This document shows, piece after piece, positions 59,053 to 64,000 of a stretch of DNA of 64,000 nt. The notes beneath the pieces are model-generated. The model was not told the DNA's origin, did not search any database, and saw only the letters and a list, made by a program, of their open reading frames with translations. Within the stretch, counting starts at the first letter, position 1. Each line of letters begins with the position of its first letter. A program made the translations under genes and the position numbers. Source of the stretch: Amblyornis subalaris (taxonomy: Eukaryota > Chordata > Aves > Passeriformes > Ptilonorhynchidae); contig JACAXG010000053.1 in NCBI GenBank assembly GCA_018881555.1, positions 1,203,895 through 1,267,894 on the forward strand, written 5' to 3'.

Positions 59053-59175
59053 TGCTGTTGGCTGGAGTGCTTATGTCAGTTGAGATAAGGAGCCCCTCAG
59101 GGACCAGGTGTGTAACTGAATTTATCCAGCTTTTGTGGGTGGTAATAGAATATATGACTAACCCAGGACAACCAC

Positions 59176-62100
59176 AGTCATAGAAAGTGTTTCTTAATTT
59201 TTCCACAGATGTCACTGCAACCACATCTTGGTTGACTTTTAACAAGTGCTTTTCAGGTTATTAATTTGCTACAGCCTCTTTAAAAGCTGAGAGGAAGACA
59301 AAAGTACAATTTTCTGTAAGACACTAATTCGATACAACTCTATGGGATCTGCATACACAACATAACAGCTTGTTTGTCTGACCACCTTTCTGAACATTGA
59401 GTTGAATTAGCTGGGTTTTTTTTAAGTCAGTAGACACTTATTTAAAGGAATGTGAGATCAAAACCATCGATAGAAAGTGTTGCTTTGGTGTGAGCATTTA
59501 GTATTGTGCCTTCTGCAGTTGTTAAATGTTGCAGGCAGTGAAACTCTCATTTTTCATGCAGGGACTTTTTTTTCCCCCCAGCATTTTTTTCTCATCAGCT
59601 TCAGTATTCCCAGAATAGCAAACCATAAAAGAAAATTACTTTCTAAGTGTGTAAAATCTGTACATACATGAACAAACAATCTTCCCTCATCATAGGAACA
59701 GTTCTCAAATTAATCCACAGAAAGATCTCCTCTGGAGATATCAGTCAACTGTGCTAGTTATTTTATGGGAAGGAGTTTGGGGTTTTTAAAATTGATTTCA
59801 GATCTGTAATGAATAGTTTATGCTTTCAGTAATTTATTTGGGCTCTATCAAAATAAGTGACATATTCTTTTGAGCTACATATTTTAGAGTAAATTAAAAT
59901 TATAGCAGGCATTGTACACCCCAAAACCAGAGGGAAAAGAAAATAGAAAATCACTCTACTTAGTGTTTGAACTCTTCTACATGTTTAAACCTTTATAAGC
60001 AACTTGGCACAAATTTATACATTTTGCTATTTGTAAATGGGTCTAAGTTGGAGAACTGAAACTTCTATTTTAACGTTGTAACTTTAATATTTACTAGTTT
60101 ATTTAGAAGTTAATAGTTCCTCTCATTGTCTCAACACAGAAGATAGAGGGAGTTTGTTAGTGTAACTGGGCTTGTCAACTTTTCTGTCACGACTGTTTGT
60201 TCTGTTTCAGCAAAATTTTGCTGAATTTTCTGCCACTTCAGCAAAACTTTAGTCTGCTGTTGCTGTGGACTTTCTTTTTATGAGGAAGCAGGTACTCTGA
60301 TGAAATCTTTATAGTTCTAAGCTCTCTATCAAAACTTTATTCTTTTGATAGTTCCCTTCCCCTCACCCCCTCCCATCTCTTCAATGAGTATGTGTGGTTT
60401 TGCCAAGAAAGTTTGGACCAGGTGGTCCTCAAGGGCTTGTTCCAGCCTTGTTTTAATATGCTTGAGGAGTCTTATGGACTATTTTTTGTGATGGAAGTTG
60501 AACAAAAATCTGGTGGGTAAGCCCTGCGATATTTACAAGAGGCAGATAAGCATCTCTACAAGGACTTCATCACATGTAACTGCTGTACCTGTGCTAGGAT
60601 GATAGGATGTTAAAATGATAGGAACTCCAGAAGAAAATCAGTTGGTTACACTAGTTAGTTGCTTACCTTTTATATCTCTGCAGCTGAAGGGCACAAATGC
60701 TTCATTAACTTTAGGGCTTTTTGCTACAGCTTTAGAGTTCTGTGTCAATGTAGTGTTTCATGAGGTTATAAACACTTTAATTTCACCTAGGAGAATGTCT
60801 GTCTTTCTTATTTGCGTGTGTTGAGGACAGCATTGCTTATCCTTATATATGTTTAAAAAACTAACCCAGAATAATATCATATTTCTGTTAACTAATTTCC
60901 AGCACTAGGGACAATCTAATTTCTCTCTATCTGAATCATGTGTACACTGAATATATGTGGAAAAAGGAGGGTTTCATTTCTTAATCCAGACTTGATAGCA
61001 CAAATTTGAAGTTACATATAAATAGGAAATATTAAGAAACCCTACTCTGTTAACACAGTCATATGTGCTGTAATTTTGGTGGTGAGATGCATTATGGAAA
61101 NGAGGACACAAAAAGCCTGGATGGTTTTGTTTTGGTTTAGGTTTTCTCATTTGAAAGTCTTNGAGTGGTTTTTAATGCCTGTGATTACTTTTCACCTAAA
61201 AATCTTCTCTACATACCAGCCATTTTCAGAGTCATTCTGGATCCACCACTGTAATACTGGAGGCTTTTACAGGAGAAAATCCCCTCCTCATGCAGTTCTA
61301 CAGGCCCGTGGAGCATTGTTAAAACAAGTAAATGTTAAGTGTTAATCTTTATTGGTCTGTGAACTTAATCATGCATAACCAGGAAGAGTTCATTTTTTTA
61401 ATTAAATCACCACCCATTCATTACTTATGTTATCCTCAAAGGAATATCAGTGAAAGGGTCAAAGTCTGCTGGACCTCTTGCTGTTCATTTAAATTAACAC
61501 ATCTTCTGATCACAGGTATACATGTTGTGCTAACTTTGAAGATTTCTACATATTAGAAAAATGGGAATTCTTTCTGAATGACAGAATGAGATCAGGATTT
61601 CTGGAAAAACTGTTTTTCTGCAGCCTGTGTTTGTGAGTAATGTGCCCATTATTTTATAGTAGCTGACATCTATGAAAATTCTGGAGCAATAAAATGTCTG
61701 TTGCAAATTGCTTTTAAAAAATTATACAGGCTATTTTAATAGTGTCTGAAGAAAAATATATCTTCTTTTATTAGATTGTCTATGGCAGAACCAAATAACT
61801 GTTTGAAACCAATCTTGGAGAGGAAAATAAAAGGGAGGACTTTGCCTCTATTCAGATACCTNTTATATTAATAAAAATCACTCTTTTAGAAGCTACAAAT
61901 TTTTCTTCATTCACATAGCATTTACTTATCTCAGCGGCTTGCTGAACTACATATCAGAACAAGGATTATTCACTTGTATATGTTCTTCTGAGAAAGTATT
62001 ATTGAATTTTGTGTTGACTGCTTCCATTTTGAAAAGCTTTTTTCAGTGGCTTGTAACTTCCTAATATGTGCCAAGCACAGTTTTTAGGTTCAGGTGATTT

Positions 62101-64000
62101 ATTAGGGCTTCTTTGTTGAAGCTGAGAAAAGAATAAAGCAAAAAAAGGCCAGTTGGTGGGTGTGGTACCATAGAACAGATTACCATAAGGGAAATCTCAT
62201 CAGTTGACAGTTTGTTTTCAGATAATAGAGTCAAGGATGCACAAGGGTTTTGTCTTGAAGATCTACAAAATAATTTATTGTCATTTTGGATCATTTCACA
62301 GTGCACTGACACTGTCAGCTAACTCAATGATTGCAGAATGTTAAGGATTTTGCTAAAATCACTGCAACTTCTCAGTCACCAGGCTAAAAATGATGAATTT
62401 ATGTACTGGCTTCTTTTGCATCTTCAAAGACGCTCTAGAAAAAAAGAATATGTCATGTCTCTGCTCTCTTCAGTCTTACTGTATCTATTTTAAATGCATG
62501 TAAGTAAAACAAGGAGCCACGTACGTTATCTTAAATTTCCATGCAGCAAACATTTTGCACTGATTATCTACAGTGTTTGATACTTTGCTAGCATTCCAAA
62601 ATTTCCTCCCTATCGCTTTTTTTCATTGCTTCAAATTTGTCTGTATAAAGTCACAAGGCTGAGATGCCCAGATGAAATGGCACTGTAGTGCAGTGGCATC
62701 CCAAGCAAGATATCATGGAATCGGTCTAGATCCCACAGGCCTTTTTCCCTGCAGGGCCCTGGGTGATGAGGGACACCTGGCAGGCCCATGCAAGCTTATT
62801 CTATGCACAGCTTGGTGCAGCTTGGGATCTGGATCAAACTAAGTTGCCTCTGTGGCCATGTTTGCCCTTCTATTGGTAAAACAGTGTTTATTGAGTGCTG
62901 CAGAAGAGTTAGGGGAACCCTGCCTGAGCAAGTTAATTCTGTCCCTCTTAATTATTNAAAAATTACAATACTTTCACTGATGAATAACTTATAATTTCCT
63001 TTCTGGGAATGTGGTGTGTGTCATTACTGACACATTCCCAGATGTGTCTTTACTTCCAGCCTGATTCTATCTAGCATGGAGTGTGTTTTCACTGTGCACC
63101 ACATGGCCATATAGGGACATCTGTACTTGTCCCATATGTATTTTAACCAATTAATATATACCCAGGGTTGACATCTGCACTGTTCCATTGAACTGATTGA
63201 GATTATATAACATTTTCATGCAAAGGAGTATGCAAAATAGAATTTTCTGCTTGCTACATATTCATAAATGCTCATCAAAATTGTATAAAGGGCTATCATC
63301 TTCCTTATAAGTGATGAAAAGCAACGTTGTCCAGCCAAAATTCACATTAAAATTTTTGGCCATGCTCATGCATTTGCTGATGGAAAACCAGACAAAGTTC
63401 TTCACAACTTCCTTCCAGTCAGTTCTGGTTTTTGGCAGTCTCAATTATGCCTGTAGCCTGAGGCAGTTGAGAGATAAAAACCAACTATAGAGAAGCTTCC
63501 AGTTAATAAATTACAGGTTATCAGAGAGGATAAGTTACTAGTCCTGTCTAACTGGGATGAAAATAAAAATATAATTGAAAGAATTCATCCCTGACCTCTT
63601 TTAAAGAGCCCTCCTGTCAGGTACACATTATGGAAACATCTGTTACTTGCCCCAGTAGTTCATTTACACTCCTTTGCTTGAAAGTTGTAATCTTGCCAAA
63701 TATTTACTTTTGCGTTTCACTTGCTAATTAACTGTCATTGCTGTGAATAATGTATTTAGTATAAAGAGAATTACATATTCTGTTCCTTATTAGTGTGCTT
63801 TAAAGCCACACCAAAAATACACTGATACTTGGCTGCTGCTTTGTAGTCTTTCAGAAGTAAGTTTGCAGTTTGATTGATTAGTTTCCACCACCAAAGAGAA
63901 GCAGCTGCAGCTCTGAATAAAATTGTGCTAATGAAGATTTCAAAGTGGTGATCAAAAGCAGACTTTGCTCTTTCAATTGTACACTTTTCTGAAGATAAAT
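59176..64000 (+). other. Intronic sequence without recognised genes
   Basis: AT-rich to the end of the window. Apart from a pyrimidine-rich stretch at about 60350-60380 and a hairpin at 63002, nothing stands out. No splice acceptor followed by the expected IL1RAPL1 Ig3 coding sequence was found. Confidence 0.65.
63002..63042. other. Perfect 12-bp inverted repeat with 17-base loop
   Basis: 'tctgggaatgtg' (63002-63013) and its exact reverse complement 'cacattcccaga' (63031-63042). Within the loop, 'tgtgtc' could instead pair with 'gacaca', giving an alternative stem. It may be a chance hairpin or the remnant of a small inverted-repeat element; no target duplication was seen. Confidence 0.85.

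Larger units (their letters stand above)
58351..59170 (-). mobile_element. Solo LTR of an avian endogenous retrovirus
   Basis: An 820-bp segment bounded by TGTGCTGG on the left and CCAGGACA on the right, inverted repeats matching at 7 of 8 positions, with TG...CA ends. It is flanked by an identical 5-bp duplication, accac, at 58346-58350 and 59171-59175, the footprint of retroviral integration. Orientation is minus because the promoter elements read that way: CCAAT at 58892-58896, a GC box near 58850 and CATAAAAG at 58814-58821, with a polyadenylation-like ATTAAA at 58432-58437. This implies U3 of about 340 bp, an unusually long R of roughly 380 bp and a short U5. No internal retroviral sequence adjoins it, so the provirus was lost by LTR-LTR recombination. 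It lies antisense to IL1RAPL1. I cannot name the family with certainty. Confidence 0.85.

Overview
The window looks like a piece of a bird (or close sauropsid) nuclear genome, lying almost wholly inside introns of one large gene. Three things point this way: AT-rich non-coding sequence with strong splice signals; several copies of the CR1 LINE, the main retrotransposon of birds, turtles and crocodilians, with the typical 3' end (variants of 'gattctatgattct'); and a long-terminal repeat beginning TGTGCTGG, a start seen in avian endogenous retroviruses. Scattered single n's and one 187-base gap show that this is draft assembly sequence.

The only protein-coding sequence I can support is two neighbouring exons on the + strand, 3745-3931 (187 nt) and 5276-5429 (154 nt). 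They are separated by a 1,344-bp intron. Their translation closely matches my recollection of IL1RAPL1 (interleukin-1 receptor accessory protein-like 1, a synaptic adhesion and signalling receptor), covering the end of Ig domain 1 and all of Ig domain 2. Phases fit at every junction. Bases 1-3744 belong to the preceding intron, and 5430-64000 (over 58 kb) to the following one. I recognise no other exon, tRNA, rRNA or small RNA gene.

The introns hold ordinary sequence plus mobile-element debris. There are CR1 pieces at about 7830, 22936, 33691, 39460-41166 (the largest, with reverse-transcriptase remnants and an internal deletion), 49526-50235 (minus strand) and 54190-54640. A solo LTR at 58351-59170 (minus) has a 5-bp target duplication, a CCAAT and TATA-like promoter and a GAGTC/AGTCC-rich array. 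A possible older LTR remnant lies at about 1600-2252. Low-complexity tracts include GGAGA(n) against the gap at 19232, TTTTA(n) at 42811-43036 with a duplicated flank around a single n, a 40-nt pure pyrimidine run and an A/C-rich tract.

I found no operon, CRISPR array, defence system or other new multi-gene system. The points most worth a second look are the IL1RAPL1 exon pair with its substitutions, the antisense LTR promoter, the perfect hairpins, and two places where the assembly itself is doubtful.
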